Assembly (NCBI GenBank): GCA_963662175.1
Contig: OY759215.1
Coordinates: 50,733,213 to 50,797,212, forward strand
Length of the DNA stretch: 64,000 nucleotides
Source of the DNA: Aradus depressus
Taxonomy: Eukaryota > Arthropoda > Insecta > Hemiptera > Aradidae
Direction of reading: 5' to 3'
Positions 1 through 12,347 of the stretch are shown here, piece by piece. Below the pieces are notes generated by a model. That model saw nothing but the letters and a program-made list of their open reading frames with translations. It was not told the origin of the DNA and did not search any database. Within the stretch, counting starts at the first letter, position 1; each line of letters opens with the position of its first letter. The position numbers were made by a program, and so were the translations under genes.

Positions 1-668
1 AAATTAAAAGTGGCCTACAAAGCCCGTTAACGTGTGGAGATTGAGGACACAACTAATATTTTTTCTTAAGTGCAGTTTTATTTTATGACATAATTGTGAC
101 TGCCTTCCGCATTTGAAAGCCGATGGTTCTCCTTTGTAACAGTTCCATCTCCTTCTTCACCTTCAGATTCGTTGGTCAGATTACATCCTACATTTCTATT
201 TTTCGTATTGATACGAAAAATATATGTAATTAAACCGATTCATAAAATAGAAATAGTACTCATTAATTATTAAACAAATTACGGAAAGGACTAATCAGTC
301 TACTTTCCATCGGTACAGAAAAAATATAGTAAGTCACTCTTGCAATTCGATAACAAGTATACAAGGTTAATTGATTCAACAGAAATATCTGAAGAAACAT
401 TTCCAAGTTGTACTTTCAGAGCGATATAAGGCCAATATCTGTGACCAAGGCCAAGGAGCCCTTCTAATACCTGATTTATAGACACAACTTGTAAAAAACA
501 TTACCAAATCATTTTGTCAAAGTTCATGCTATGAATAATAAATATAAATATATATAAAACTATCATTGAACTAAGTGAATATTATTTTTCTTCATTAAAA
601 CATACTTTATTTTTCGAATGTTATATTTCCCAAATGACAATATTGTGATCAGGATTTTGTTCCATTAG
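1..668. other. Intergenic, no gene seen
   Basis: AT-rich sequence with only short chance open frames. No splice-bounded coding stretch, RNA gene or recognisable element was found on either strand. Confidence 0.5.
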
Positions 669-895
669 TAAATAAATTAAACAAACTTATTTTTGAAATA
701 TTGTCTATTCCACTGAAGATATATATACCGGTTTCGGTAGGTAGACATATGGTGTAAGGCCGAAACCGGTAGTTATATATATATATATATGTATATATGT
801 ATATCTTTTGTGGAATAGACAATATTTCAAAAATAAGTTTGTTTTATTTATTTATTACAAGTTTCCACAATATGTCCGCGTTCCTCAACTTAGAA
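669..895. repeat. Foldback repeat, 'ttgtctattcca' family
   Basis: An inverted repeat. The left arm (about 669-745) carries AATATTGTCTATTCCAC and a CCGGTTTCGG motif. The right arm (about 755-855) carries the reverse complements, with an (AT)n stretch between. The tail includes a conserved piece reading CCGCGTTCCTCAACTTAGAAG. Related pieces recur near 19,174-19,345, 28,745-28,870, 38,690-38,745, 56,951-57,060 and 58,005-58,082, so this is a dispersed, probably non-autonomous element. No ORF and no clear target duplication were seen. Confidence 0.6.
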
Positions 896-2458
896 GCCAT
901 TAGTAAATGTTCGTTAAGTTTGAAGTGAATAAGACTTTCTTCTTCTCTATCAGTTGTCATGAAAAATAATAATAAACCATTTTTTTTTTTCAAAATTGAA
1001 GCAATATAGATGCATTTATTATATATTAAGAGTTTTTTTTTTTTTAAATATTTGATGTCTTCAAAGAAACCTAGTTTGAATATTAATTGGTCAGAGTTAC
1101 CGACCCACAGTGACCAAACTTAAGAAGTGTTTTGAATAACATATTGTCGTTACCTTTATGGCGATTGTAATTATAATTATTGAAAGTTGCAGAAAGTGCA
1201 ATGTCCAAGGTATGCTCTGATAACCAGTACTTATGAGTGCTAGTTATTAGAGCATACATTGCGTTCTATTATTTTATCATATTTTTTTACATTTACATGT
1301 TAAAATGTATTGCATAAAAAAAAGCTGTCACATTAATAATTTTTCTGAATTGTCCCTTGTAAGATATCACTCAAGAACAATGATATAATTATTGTTAAAT
1401 TAACGAATAGGAAAAAAATAACTAGTTAAATAAAATAAAAATAACAACCATGAACACTTGAAGTGGAATTGATTGTTCATGTCATCCCTGCCATGGAAGA
1501 GGAACAGAATAGAATCTGTAGTGTCTGCTGCTTTGCGGGTTAGTTTAGCTACATTGTGAAGGAATTTTTGTATTCTGTACTGTGTTCTTTGTTTACCGTA
1601 TTGTTTAAATTCAGTGTTTGTTGTTACTATTATTTCGCTTTGTTTTTGGCTTTTCTGAAATTTTGTATAATGATATTTACACCATTACTGAAATTATGGA
1701 AGTCATTAAAAATATTTAAACACTTTCTAGATCAGAATTTAATTGAATTTTGTACTTTTTTTTAACTAAATTTAAATAATTATTATTTATTTTTTTAGTT
1801 TTAGTGTTTATATGAAAATAATAGGCCTATTGTGGATATACATATATGTATATGGGGAAGTCGAGTTTTCGTGAAAAATAAGATAACGGCTATTAAGTTT
1901 TCAATAAAATAATGTATATAATACGGTTTGGCACAAGATCTATCCGTATAAATGATATACATGAATATATGATTTTGGAGAAACTTTACAGTTGCTTCCC
2001 TGTAAAACTGCGCTCGTCGAGATACGAATTTATTTCCTGGGGCCATCGATATATACTTTATTCATTTTATTCTATTACAATTTATTCATTTATTTCTATA
2101 AGATGATTTTTTATGTATGGCAATTGAGGTAGCAAGTGTCCTGGTGTTTGAACAATTTTTATTTTCCGTATACATATTTGCAATATGTGTAGATATAGTG
2201 GAGAATCTACTAAAAAAAGAAAATACATAGATTTATCTGTTTAGTTTCACAAAAATGTACATACAGTGTCCGGTTTTGACTTAGGTCATGGTCAGCTCAA
2301 AGTTCAACAGTAAAATTGAATTCTGCTAGGATGACTTAATTATTTTGAACCTACTTTTGGGTTGTGTAAGGAGATTCTGAATTCACATATAATATATTTA
2401 TCATAGCGTCACTTTACCCTTTTTAATTGAAAAAAAAAAATATATATATATATATATC
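896..2458. other. Intergenic; diverged duplicated block
   Basis: No gene seen. The stretch from about 1,670 to 2,300 resembles 2,950-3,480: both contain a phrase like AAATATTTAAACACTTTC, and both later have ATATAGTGGAGAA followed by a TTCCACAAAAATATACAT-like phrase. This looks like an old local duplication offset by roughly 1.2-1.3 kb. Confidence 0.4.
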
Positions 2459-2668
2459 AATTACAGACGTTTCGGGAAGCATTCCCATCATCAGTATCTT
2501 ACCTATCTATAATTTATCTTATGTTAACTTTCCTTCTGTAAATCAGAATCTTCCTTGTATGGAACATATTTATACTCAATAAATTGACAGAAGGAATGTT
2601 TATACAAAAACCTATAAGATAAATTATAGATACTGATGATGGGAATGCATTTCGAAAGTCTGTAATTA
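2459..2668. repeat. Foldback (MITE-like) hairpin element
   Basis: The first about 65 bases read TTACAGACGTTTCGGGAAGC and then CATTCCCATCATCAG. The last about 60 bases are their near reverse complement (CTGATGATGGGAATG, then TCGAAAGTCTGTAA). Inner arms around CCTTCTGT and ACAGAAGG extend the pairing, so the whole unit could fold into one hairpin. It is preceded by poly(A) and (TA)n. No coding capacity. Confidence 0.65.
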
Positions 2669-3516
2669 CTAATGTATTTATTTATTTTTTTATGTAAAAA
2701 AACAAATGGAAGAAGTATTTCTCTGATAAATTTTTATATATTATTTTGAATATTTTGTTAATAATCTCCATTAGAATATCACACCAAAAAATTCCTCGTT
2801 CTAACATATTTAGAAGAAGATAATTAGATTAGATATATTAAACTATTATTTTAGTAATAGAGGGGCGCCTTGTATCATTTTTTATAGTACTATTTATAGT
2901 TTTATATAGTGCTTTCTACACATAGTTTTTCCAGATTTACTGTAGTACAAATGCATTGCCTAAATTATGGTTTGAGTAATTTAAAATATTTAAATACTTT
3001 CTAGATAGGTAATCAATTGATTTTTATATTTTTTTAAACTAACTATTCAACACTTTTTTTTAAAGATTATTTGTACCGATATGAAAGTAATCTGATAACT
3101 TTAAATAATACGAAGTAGCGTGATTAATATCGCATATTGAAGGGTTCCATAAGTGAACCCTAACAGGGGGAAATGTTCATATTTAAACCCGGTGTTGGCA
3201 AGTTCACAATCCTGCTACTGTGGGTGATATATATATTTTTTTTTATATATTATGTAATTATTTTACTTTTGGATTATATTCCATTTTATACGGTATTGTG
3301 ATCGGATAAGCTTCCTGGTATCCGAACTTTTTTTTGTATAAGCTTTTGAGATCTCTGTCGATATAGTGGAGAAAATACTAACAAAAAAAGGAAATCAACA
3401 AACTTGTCTACTTATATTATCTAGTTCCACAAAAATATACATAGGTACAGTGCTAGTGACTTAGGTTACGCTCAGCTACTCTTAAGCCTTTCAGGAATTT
3501 AATTTGAAGGAGTGGT

Positions 3517-3523
<7 letters not shown>

Positions 3524-3579
<56 letters not shown>
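3524..3579 (+). repeat. Poly(A) tract, 56 A
   Basis: An uninterrupted run of A. It could be the tail of a retroposed sequence, but no recognisable source sequence was identified upstream. Confidence 0.9.
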
Positions 3580-3582
<3 letters not shown>

Positions 3583-4750
3583 GAAATTCCGAATTCTGTT
3601 TTTATATTACTTATTTTGGGAGTTATAACCTATTCAGGGTGGCATTTTTTAATTTAATGTTCTTTAATGACAATTTTAATTTAATGTTCTTTTTACCCAA
3701 AATCCCGAAATGGTTTTTTTTACTGAGATTTTTCACTGATTTTTAGGGTGTAGAGAACCCTCGCAGCCGGAAACCTACTTGTTTTTTTTTTGCTTGTCTG
3801 AAGAAGAATCATCTAAAAAAAAAAAAAAATATATAGAATTATATATTTTTATTTGTTTCCTTTTCTCGGGTATGTCCTGGGTGTCCTTGGCCTTTGTGAA
3901 GATGCTCCACGCTTATCCCTTAGTGTTAGTCACATTATAAAACAAGTTATTTATTTTTTTGCGTAGTTAAAAAAAAATGTTGTACCGGTTTAATTTTTCC
4001 TTATAATGAGATCAAATTTTAGACGCAGCGTCTAAACCGTTAGTATCTGAGCTCCAATAGTTCATTTACAAGTATTCAATTATAGCAGCTTTAGTTTTGT
4101 TGTTAATTACTTCTCAAAGTAGTGAATGAATGGTTATTCATCTACAATGTCGATTATTTATTTGGTCACACACTAAGCTAGGCTAAATTTGTGACAGTCT
4201 AAACATTTTTCAGACATGTAGTTCCCTTTAAAAATTATAAAGAAATTACGACTAATTTGATCGTTAGTGGATTTATTGTGCAGTTCACTTTATAGCGGTT
4301 AAATGGTGATGTCTTCACCCCATGTGAACATTCTTTGAGTAAACTTTCAAGGATTGACTTTCACTTTAAAACCAGGTAAGTTGCATCGGCCTGTTAGAGA
4401 AATTGCTGCAGTTGTTCCGAAACAGAAAATTGATTCTTGTTGATAATGATGCCATTGTTCGGACTGATGTGTGGTTCTGTTACTAGTTGCAACAGGCGGT
4501 CCATCTGTCCTCTCCCCGAGGCTGCCGTTACATCAGGCTTTATGATTATATCCACATCTATTTATTGTAGCCCAATTTAGGCAATCCTGTTGGACTGGTT
4601 TAGTGAGGGTTCCCGTCCGATCCTGCTCCTCCCCACATCTTCAAAGGGCACACTGCAACACTTCCTGGTATATCCTTACTGTTACTTAATTTTTCTCTGG
4701 GAATGGACTTTGGAATTTTGATGTTCCATAATTACATTGAGAATTATCGA
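3580..4750. other. Intergenic, no gene seen
   Basis: AT-rich sequence with several T or A homopolymers. No supported gene or recognisable element. Confidence 0.4.
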
Positions 4751-4751
4751 C

Positions 4752-5225
4752 TTCAGAGCACTTTCAATTGAGCGAAACTTTCACTTTTGGCAATAATTTC
4801 AAGTGATGAATCAGGAAAAATAGTTCTCGGTGAGGCACTGGTATTGTACTTCCCCAGCTCGAATTATTTCAGATCTACTCAGCCAATTTGGCTGAAAATC
4901 AATAAGTGCCGTATTCAAGGACTTCTGTCTCTTTATAACATTTTGCGTCGATTCATTACATCGGTAAATACTGCAATTTTTGTTGGCCGATTTGGTGGAA
5001 GTTGGTTCTGGATCCACTTGTAAAATTTGATGTCGATATTATTCATTCTTTCGGTACTTATCGTGTTCACAGACACAATACACAGTCATGAATTTTTTAT
5101 TTTTGGGTTGAGGGATTTGAGTAACATGAAATTCCAGTGAAAGATCAACACCGAATTCGTGACCGATTAACTTCGCCTTGGAAAGTAATGGGGAGGGGGG
5201 GTACGTGAGCTGTCAGTGATTGAGG
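4752..5225 (-). repeat. Modular ~125-bp repeat family, copy 1
   Basis: Contains the family hallmarks in reverse orientation: CCAATTTGGCTGAAAATCAA, a 'gtcgatatTattcattctt.cggta' phrase, a GGGTTGAGGG phrase and an ATGAAATTCCAGTGAAAG end piece. It was recognised by comparison with the copies at 24.2, 25.8-26.4, 27.1-27.9 and 28.2-28.8 kb. Non-coding. Boundaries are approximate. Confidence 0.5.
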
Positions 5226-5689
5226 TGATATGAGCTTCAGTGGTCTGTGCTCTAAATATTTTTAAATATCACATTTACTCCACACATATTTAAAAATTTC
5301 TCTTCGTTCTTGTCTACAGAACGGACAAATACTATATTTCATCTATATGAAATGTGAATAAAGCTGAAATTTGGGTAATTTTATTTGTCCGAGCATTAAA
5401 CAGAATGTCTCGAAACTTTCATGTCTTAGCGATGGTCTAACTGAAATAGAAGCTACCCGCTATAAACTTTCCCATTAGTTTTGATAATGTAATAAAGATT
5501 ATTGTTTTACATGGTAATTAAACACTTTATTTTTATTAGACATATGAGAAAACATTGCGACTTTACAGGCCAACGCCGGGTAGCACAACTAGATATAGCT
5601 TGGCAATTCGGATGATAAGGCTCGAGTGCGCAACTCTCCTTGTGCATCTTCCACCTCCACCTTTACATTTGTTAAGGTCCGCACAAAAA

Positions 5690-6175
5690 TTTCATATCGT
5701 ACTACACTAGACAGATCGAATTTCTGATGTACTTCCGCAAGTATATCATACCAGTCCTGACACCTGTCTGCGCGCGCAACTCATCTCCCACTGTTTATCT
5801 CGCCATCTCAGTTGGAAATAGTAGACCGTTAGGGTTATTGGGTGTAGCCGCCCTTCCCCATCCCTTCTGCCGATTTGGCTGATAATCAATACTGTCGTAT
5901 GGGTTTCTAGATCCACATATACAATTTCGTGTTCCTGTTCCATCTGGAGTTATTGTGACCACTGACATATTGATATAAGGGATATCGGTTCATGAATATC
6001 TGTTTTCAACATGCAGGTCATATCGCCACCCCCAAAGTTGGCAACCTTGTCCCATAGACAATATCGCATTACTTCGTTGTGAGACTCACGGCTATCGCTA
6101 GTGGCTCCAGTGCAGCCGTACCTCCACGACCCGATACTGGGAGGAATGACTAAGTCATAGCGCACTTACCGGTCA
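5690..6175 (-). repeat. Modular ~125-bp repeat family, copy 2 (diverged)
   Basis: Shares GCCGATTTGGCTGATAATCA, a GGGTTTCTAGATCCACATAT phrase and 'gagttattgtgaccac' with other members of the family. It is more diverged than copy 1 and its edges are uncertain. Short open frames here are judged to be chance. Confidence 0.4.
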
Positions 6176-6199
6176 TAAATGGAAGCTGTCAGTAAGTTG

Positions 6200-7715
6200 C
6201 TCAATGTAGGTTGGATATTTTCGTGAAAATAGTTTAATCAAGCTGTTATAACCAGTGTTACACATAATAGTGTCTTAAATAATCATTGTTATAATAACAG
6301 AAAGGTAAGTGCACCTCGAGTAGATATTTCTCCCAGTACCGCCTTATGTCACATATTAATTGTTAGGTTTATTTGAATTTTGTTGAAAACTAAATATGCA
6401 ACCTGAAGAAATATTTTTTAGCATCTTTCTGATTTTTTAAAAAGTTTTTTAACCGATAAGAGAAAGGAGAAAAAGTTACGAAAGGTTACGGAGTATAAGA
6501 GTCTCCCCACTCCCGAATGCCACTCCGCCGAGAGCCCTGTCATCTAAGTTGCTAAGCTATTAGCTTTTGAGAAAAAGAAATCAAGCATATTACCTTGGGG
6601 AAGGGCTTAGTTGATAAAAATCCCCAGGCTGTATTCACTAGCAAGGACAAAGGGAATGGATTGAAAAAAAAAAATCATAAATAACCATTTTTATTTTTTC
6701 ATTTTTTTTTATAATTTATCAGATTTTTTTAACATTTTTTTTTTTATGTGTGTATAAAATTACAGACATAGCGTTTCTTCAGTTTTATGTCACAAAACAT
6801 TTCTGATACAAAGAACAGTATTCTTCAATACTGTTGAACTATTGATTGGAGTAATTAAAAAAAAAAAAACATTACTCTATTATCTGATAAGATCGAAGGT
6901 TTCTAAAATAACAATGCCAAGTTGTTGATGTTATACAAGGTTAAACACGATTCATTCGACTATCCGAAATTTATTAATTTTATAAATTGTACGTTACAAC
7001 CTATTTCGCCTCTTACGGCATTTTCAGGTAACTGCCAAGGTTATAATATACACAATCAAAAAATGTAAATTTTGATAAACAATAGGTATTGTCTGTTTTA
7101 TTTCTTTATATATCATGAATGCTCAAATCTATGCTCTCTAGCTGTTGGATAATTATACATTTTCTGTATACAATTGTTTCACAAAATATGCTGAAATCTT
7201 CCTTGCGGAAATGAAAATATATAATGTTATATTAGGCTTGGAATTAGAGGGAAAAAAAAACTTTAGTCTTATGTCTCACAAGACTGTAACTAACAGCTCG
7301 GCTGTATATGTGTAGGGATGCATCGACATGGGTCTATATGCAGTCGCGTCCAAATTAACTATTGAGTGATTTAAATATGTTCACAATGGTAATGCAATTG
7401 TCAGAATAGTAGGAGCTATTTGCTTGTCAATATTTTACGTAATATTAATAACCTCGTAATTAAAAATGTATGCATGTAAATTTTGTTAGTAAGATAACTG
7501 CAAAAAAACGAACACGTTTGTTCACAGACCCATAAGATGTGAAATAAAATTGTATTTTTTAAATTTTTATTGTTCCTTGATGAACTATTTTGTTGAAAAA
7601 ATTGGTTGTGGAGGGCGGCGGATTTTTAGAGCAAGCAATCCATAATATTTAATGGTGGCCACTTGTCATAAATTGTATTTTTGTCTCAAAAAGAGGTTTC
7701 ATCACAGCAATGTCT
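6200..7715. other. Intergenic, no gene seen
   Basis: AT-rich, with A/T homopolymers. It lies downstream of the poly(A) site of the minus-strand chitin-binding gene. Nothing else is supported. Confidence 0.4.
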
Positions 7716-7716
7716 T

Positions 7717-7722
7717 TTATTT
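7717..7722 (-). terminator. Candidate AATAAA poly(A) signal of chitin-binding gene
   Basis: AATAAA on the minus strand about 56 bases beyond the TAA stop at 7,778-7,780. The spacing suits the 3' end of the chitin-binding gene. AT-rich DNA makes chance matches common. Confidence 0.45.
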
Positions 7723-7777
7723 TGTAATACTTTGCATTTTTTTTCTTTTTTTTTTGTACTCCTACTATATTTTTGGA

Positions 7778-8115
7778 TTATAAAAATATATTTTCGAGGA
7801 GTTCCTTGGTGACGAACCTGTGGGGCCGGGTGGGATTTAGTTTGGGCCGTCGATAGAGACGATCGTTGATGGAGTAGAGCTGCTTGGAGAGGCTGCAGCG
7901 AACGTTGAACCACCAGTCACAGACGAGGAACGCCTGGGAAAACTGAGTGCCGTTCGGGCAGAGGAAGGTGGCCTGTCGACCGTCGATGTCACAGTAGTGC
8001 CATCCCTGGCACCTGGTCTCGGTGTCCGCAAAGAACCCTGGGTAGGGTTGCTCATCACAGTAGAAGTCTGTGTAGGGCACCCGGCCCAGCACCGGATAGT
8101 CCGTACCTGGCCGAC
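7778..8115 (-). CDS. CPAP1-type chitin-binding protein, terminal exon
   Basis: Follows a good acceptor (TTGTGTTTAG). The exon starts by finishing a Gly codon begun by the upstream exon at 10,916, giving the junction IPG-RPGTDYP. It encodes one peritrophin-A/type-2 chitin-binding domain with six cysteines in the expected order (FYC, RCQ, HYC, FLC, LVC and VRC), plus the family-like segments GFFADTETRC and CDWWFNV. Known relatives are secreted single-domain cuticle proteins (CPAP1 group) that bind chitin in the extracellular matrix. The frame runs on through a basic segment (YRRPKLNPTRPHR) to TAA at 7,778. A CAG|GTTCGT at 7,818 could instead be a donor, making the last 12 residues intronic. No gene-level name within the CPAP1 group is claimed. 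Confidence 0.82.
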
Positions 8116-8689
8116 CTAAACACAACAATACAATTAATTTTTTAGAAGCTAATCTACAAATGTATGCAGTGGGAGAAGCGAGTCCTGGGATCCTCCCTAA
8201 AATATTCATGTTAAAAGAAGTCCCATAGCCAAAGTCTTTTCAAGCGTTTTGGAAGTTTATTTGGATGTTGAACAGAGATGAGTGAGGCGTTGTGTTAAGG
8301 GATTCTTTGCTATTTGAACTATAAATAAATTAAACACCACGAATTTCCAATCCCCGGATTGTGAGTATCTGACGTAATGAAAATTCAGGGATCCCTTTCA
8401 AAAAGTCTGCGTACGTAGTTGTGTAGTAAATTCCCACAAGGCTATGACCATTTGAGGCTCATCTTCTAGTAGGTTTATAATAGTTTTTGCACATAAATTA
8501 ATCAGATAAGGATTGATTATGAGAGACCGACTAACTATATTTAGTGAGGTGCCTTTCAGTTGTCCATTACGCCATTTTTATAAATAAGTCATGAGAAGTA
8601 AAGCTATGAGCCTCCTCACTGGCCCATAGGCCAGGGTTGGTTCAGAGAAATCCTCACTCACCCTCCCTGCTTCTTTTAAACCCTACCAC

Positions 8690-8945
8690 TCATCTTAGTT
8701 ATTATTTTTTTCTTTCTCGAAATTATAATGAGTCGTCCGTGAATCACTGGCAATGTACTTCCGCTGCACGAGTTAATCAATTAAGTTTCGCTCTCCCTCC
8801 AAAAGCAATCGATCGTTTTTGCTAAAAATCAATAGTTTACTTCTGAATTATCTTACTAAATTTTGTGTCGATATATTCATTATGTCGGCAGATTATGAGT
8901 CGGGCCCCTTTTCTCTGGGGAGTCATGTGTTTGAATAACTCATAA
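8690..8945 (-). repeat. Modular ~125-bp repeat family, fragment
   Basis: Contains the reverse form of the family's terminal piece (GTGAATCACTGGCAATGTAC), then the 'cgatcgtttttgctaaaaatcaatag' and 'tttgtgtcgatatattcat' modules shared with the 24-28 kb copies. Non-coding. Confidence 0.5.
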
Positions 8946-10473
8946 ATATAAATCATTCTTTTAAAAACGGCTTTTAGAAGAAGTAGCCAACTTATTTAAG
9001 GATTTCAGATGCAGAGGGCCGAGGGAGGGTCGTGTCTCACCCAGCCTTGATCGCTGTTTGATTTCCCGTTAGATGTGCTTGTGTTTCCTTGACTTGTGTG
9101 AATCCTACTTGGTGAAGGAAGTGTTGTGGGATCTGTACATTGTCTTCCTACCTGTATGATAGATGTATCTAAGATCTGTGATATGACAGCGGAAATCCTA
9201 TTCGTTCACTTAGTGCCTTCTGATCATTTCTCTGGCTTTGATGGAAATTCTAATTTAAAGTAGACTACACTAGCTCATGGTTATTAGTTGACTTGGGAGT
9301 CACCTCCTCAGTGTCAGACCTATGGGGATGGAGCTGATTGTCCAGCACTGTCTGTTTGCTGGTCTGTGCAGGCGTAATACGCTTCAGGTTAAGTAGAGGT
9401 GTTAAGATATCTTTGTTCTTTCCCAAAATCCATTGGTTGCATACAAGGAGAAGGCATGCTGGAGTCTCATGTTTATCTGTAACCTGTGCTGAGTGTATTT
9501 GGTAGGTTACATTCATTACAATAACTCAATATCCAGACTTAAAATTGTTAAAGTTGAAAAATACTCTTACTGAAGATAGTTTAGGTTAATCTGCTAAAAG
9601 TGAGAGGCGTTAATACGCTATAAAAAGTCAATAAAAAGTACTATAATTAAGTTATTATGAAATTCTATAAGATAATATTTGCGGCCGGCCCCAGTTGTGA
9701 TTCTAGGGCGATGTCAGATAGTCGTTAAAGTCTCCTTACCCTTGGTAAACTACTAACTGTAACCTGAATAGGCAACATTTAGGACTCCGACTCTACAGTT
9801 CGACGAAGAACCGCTCTGGTAATAGACGATTTGATTTCGTAGTGAAAGCCCGGACATGAGTCAAAAAAAAAAAAAAAGGAAACAAAGATTTTTGAATAAG
9901 AGATATTTCAATTGCCTGTAGAGAACCGTTCGTGAATTGATATTGTGGTGTGACCCTGATGGAGAAGAATGACTTCACAAACCTGACTTCCTTGACACGA
10001 GCATTCAGGATGCTCATGGAGATATAACTCTCATAGATGTTATTATAGAAAAATGCTGGAAGATGGCATTTTCTTTCGGATGGGTACTTCAAAGAAAAGT
10101 TCGGAAGGTATCGTTTTTGTTTGTGGTTTTTATGAAAGTAATTTTTCTACTAGATGAAATATTTTATTTTCTATGCAATTCCCCTGCTTACTATTAAAGA
10201 ATAGGTATGTTCCTCATTTCTTTCATGAAGTTAAACTAATGAACTGAAAGTGCCTTTTAAAAAAGAAAGTATACAATGTTCTCCATTTATATTTTCTGCT
10301 ATTTGGTGAGAAGGCATTTGATGGAAATGTTGTCTCCACATTGTCTACAGCATACTTTCTGTTTTCACAATCAAAGTTCTGTAAGACGAGTTTCAAAATG
10401 AACTTGTGCATGACGTCTACCTGCCTCCCGTAATTTTGGAAACTGCTGAAGCTTTTTCATACCAACTAATGAA

Positions 10474-10745
10474 GTTATGACTCATGTCCGGGCTTTATCT
10501 ACGAGGTCATCACCGCGCTCTTTTGTCGCTCTGGTGGACATTAGCCCGGCTTTACTGTGGGAGTCTGAAATTTTATATTTATTAATAAACCTGGGTTTAT
10601 TCCCGTAGAGTAGGGGTCTTTAACGAGTACCTGACATCGTACAGGCTCGGGACCATATCTTAACGTCCCATTCGAAGGACGGCGTACTCCCAGATAAAAA
10701 AATCTAAGGACTCGGTTGGGTTTCGATCTGTTACCGGCGCCCTGA
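10474..10745 (-). mobile_element. SINE-1 copy with truncated tRNA head
   Basis: Minus-strand orientation. The tail-end phrase CATGTCCGGGCTTTA sits at low coordinates, and the body phrase CTGACATCGTACAGGCTCGG is present. The head (ACCGGCGCCCT) is short, so the tRNA-like part is mostly deleted. It is flanked by a direct repeat AACTAATGAA (10,464-10,473 and 10,746-10,755), which reads as a 10-bp target duplication. Confidence 0.8.
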
Positions 10746-10915
10746 AACTAATGAATATACAGCCAATAATAATTGGAGGAAAACTATTAATTTTACCTAA
10801 TAGTTTAGTGAAATATGTACCGGCAAGAGATGACCAATAGTTTATTTCATTTTCTCTTGTATTAGTAAGAATAGCGAAGCTAGGTAGGTAGGCTTGCCTG
10901 AGGACGGTTACTAAC

Positions 10916-11101
10916 CTGGTATTGACTTGCCGAGCTCCAGATACTGCTGGACAGAGGGAGACAGGAACCCCGGAGGCACGGGAGGCAGAGGAGGTCCTTT
11001 CCTCTCCTCCAGCTCCTGGTCAGGCTGGTCCAGGGGCTCCTCTGACTCTCCCACCACGGGAGCACGGCTTCTTTTCATAACCTCTCCTTCCTCGCTTGAT
11101 T
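10916..11101 (-). CDS. CPAP1-type chitin-binding protein, internal exon
   Basis: A 186-bp exon between an acceptor (TTGTTCCAG) and a donor (CCAG|GTTAGT). It encodes an acidic, proline-rich linker (SSEEGEV, EEPLDQPDQELEERKG, PPLPPVPPG) that ends in SVQQYLELGKSIPG. This joins in frame to the chitin-binding exon 2.8 kb further along the minus strand. The exon enters with two bases of a split codon, so at least one more 5' exon with the signal peptide must lie upstream (higher coordinates). It was not recognised. The LTR element at 11,547-16,783 may therefore lie inside this gene's next intron or just upstream of it. Confidence 0.75.
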
Positions 11102-11546
11102 CTGGAACAAACAGTTCACAATTGTTAACTAATACAATGATGTTGGTGGGAAAAAAACACATCGTTAACAAAGGTCTCTCTCTACATGACTATGGAACTA
11201 AACGAAACATCTTTACATACTACTTATCTAACTACCTCTTTACCTACTATCTAGACTAAAGTCTTTACCTACTACGTATCTAACTATCGCTTATTTTGTA
11301 TCAAACACAGAAATGTTTGAATATCTTCAAAAAATTTGGAAAATATTCTTATTGTGTGACTAGTTGTGACAAATGGCGTTTCTCGGGCAGGTCAGTAACA
11401 CGAAGCTATTAACGAAACAATAGATGACCCTCCCAATTTTTTCGGCAGTTTTCTTAAGGAACTTGGATTACATTTTTTTATAACGTTACCAAATTACAAA
11501 TATTCACCTGACGAAAATTTCTAGTTATTTATTTGATGGGGACCAT

Positions 11547-12347
11547 TGTGATGTACACTACGGAACATTTTTTTAATGAATATTTTAATGAAAAGAGGTA
11601 ATTTTTTTTTATTATAATCTAATATCATATATATATTAGATATATATCAAGGTGTTTGAGAAACAAAACAAGAAAACATATAAAAAACAGCTGTGAAATA
11701 GTGTTAAATGTAATGGAGTCGTGAGCTAGCTCTAAAACGGTGCATGTGGTTTTGATATGTTTTAAATAAAAATGAAGTTGAACAATTAGATGAAAGTTGA
11801 CTGGGGTGGAATTAAAGTGTGAAGAGTTGACGGAGTCTGGTTTTTGTGGTAGAGGCGTCAAGAAGGTACAATTAATAATATATATTTTTCAATATGCCCA
11901 AATAAAAAAAAAAAGAAATAGTTTTTTAAGTATTAATTTAATGTTTTTGTGCCATTGTAAATTTTTGTTTTGTTTGTTCAAATAAGTTTTTTTTAAATTT
12001 AAATATGTAAATATAGATAATAACCCAATTATTTGTCCTCTTCAAATTCTATCCTATTCATCTTCCCTGTAGTCCCAGTAGTATCATTTAAAAAACCTTT
12101 GGATTAGAAATTAATATTATTTAAAATTATTAAAAATTGGTATCTCTTTGTGAATCCAAGTGTAAAGTTTGTTTAATTGAATTTTTTTCGTTGTATACGT
12201 GTACTTTCTTAAAAATTGCACGTCTTAAATTATTGATTATATTTTTTAGGGCAATTTTCGGCAAACTACTGTAGAAATCAAAATTTAAATAAACAAAAGA
12301 GATCAAATTTCTACAGGAAATGTGGTAGCAAACAAGTTATTATCACA
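11547..12347 (+). repeat. 5' LTR
   Basis: 801 bp, same length and apparently same sequence as 15,983-16,783. It starts TGTGATGTACACTACGG and ends TTATTATCACA. Internal AATAAA motifs could serve as poly(A) signals. A TGG lies five bases after the LTR end (12,352-12,354), where a primer-binding site would begin, but no tRNA match is claimed. Confidence 0.93.

Larger units (their letters stand above)
8116..10915 (-). other. Intron of the chitin-binding gene
   Basis: A 2.8-kb intron with donor GTTAGT and acceptor TTTAG; the phases match on both sides. It holds a piece of the modular repeat (about 8,690-8,945) and a SINE (10,474-10,745). Between 9,000 and 9,520 there are open stretches on the minus strand that look protein-like but were not identified. 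The rest shows no features. Confidence 0.6.

Noticed and set aside
3504..3746. Poly-lysine-containing frame
   Set aside because: Created by translating a 56-A homopolymer.
11625..11861. Minus-strand frame occurring twice (also 16,061-16,297)
   Set aside because: Identical because it lies in the two LTRs. No domain, and antisense to the element.
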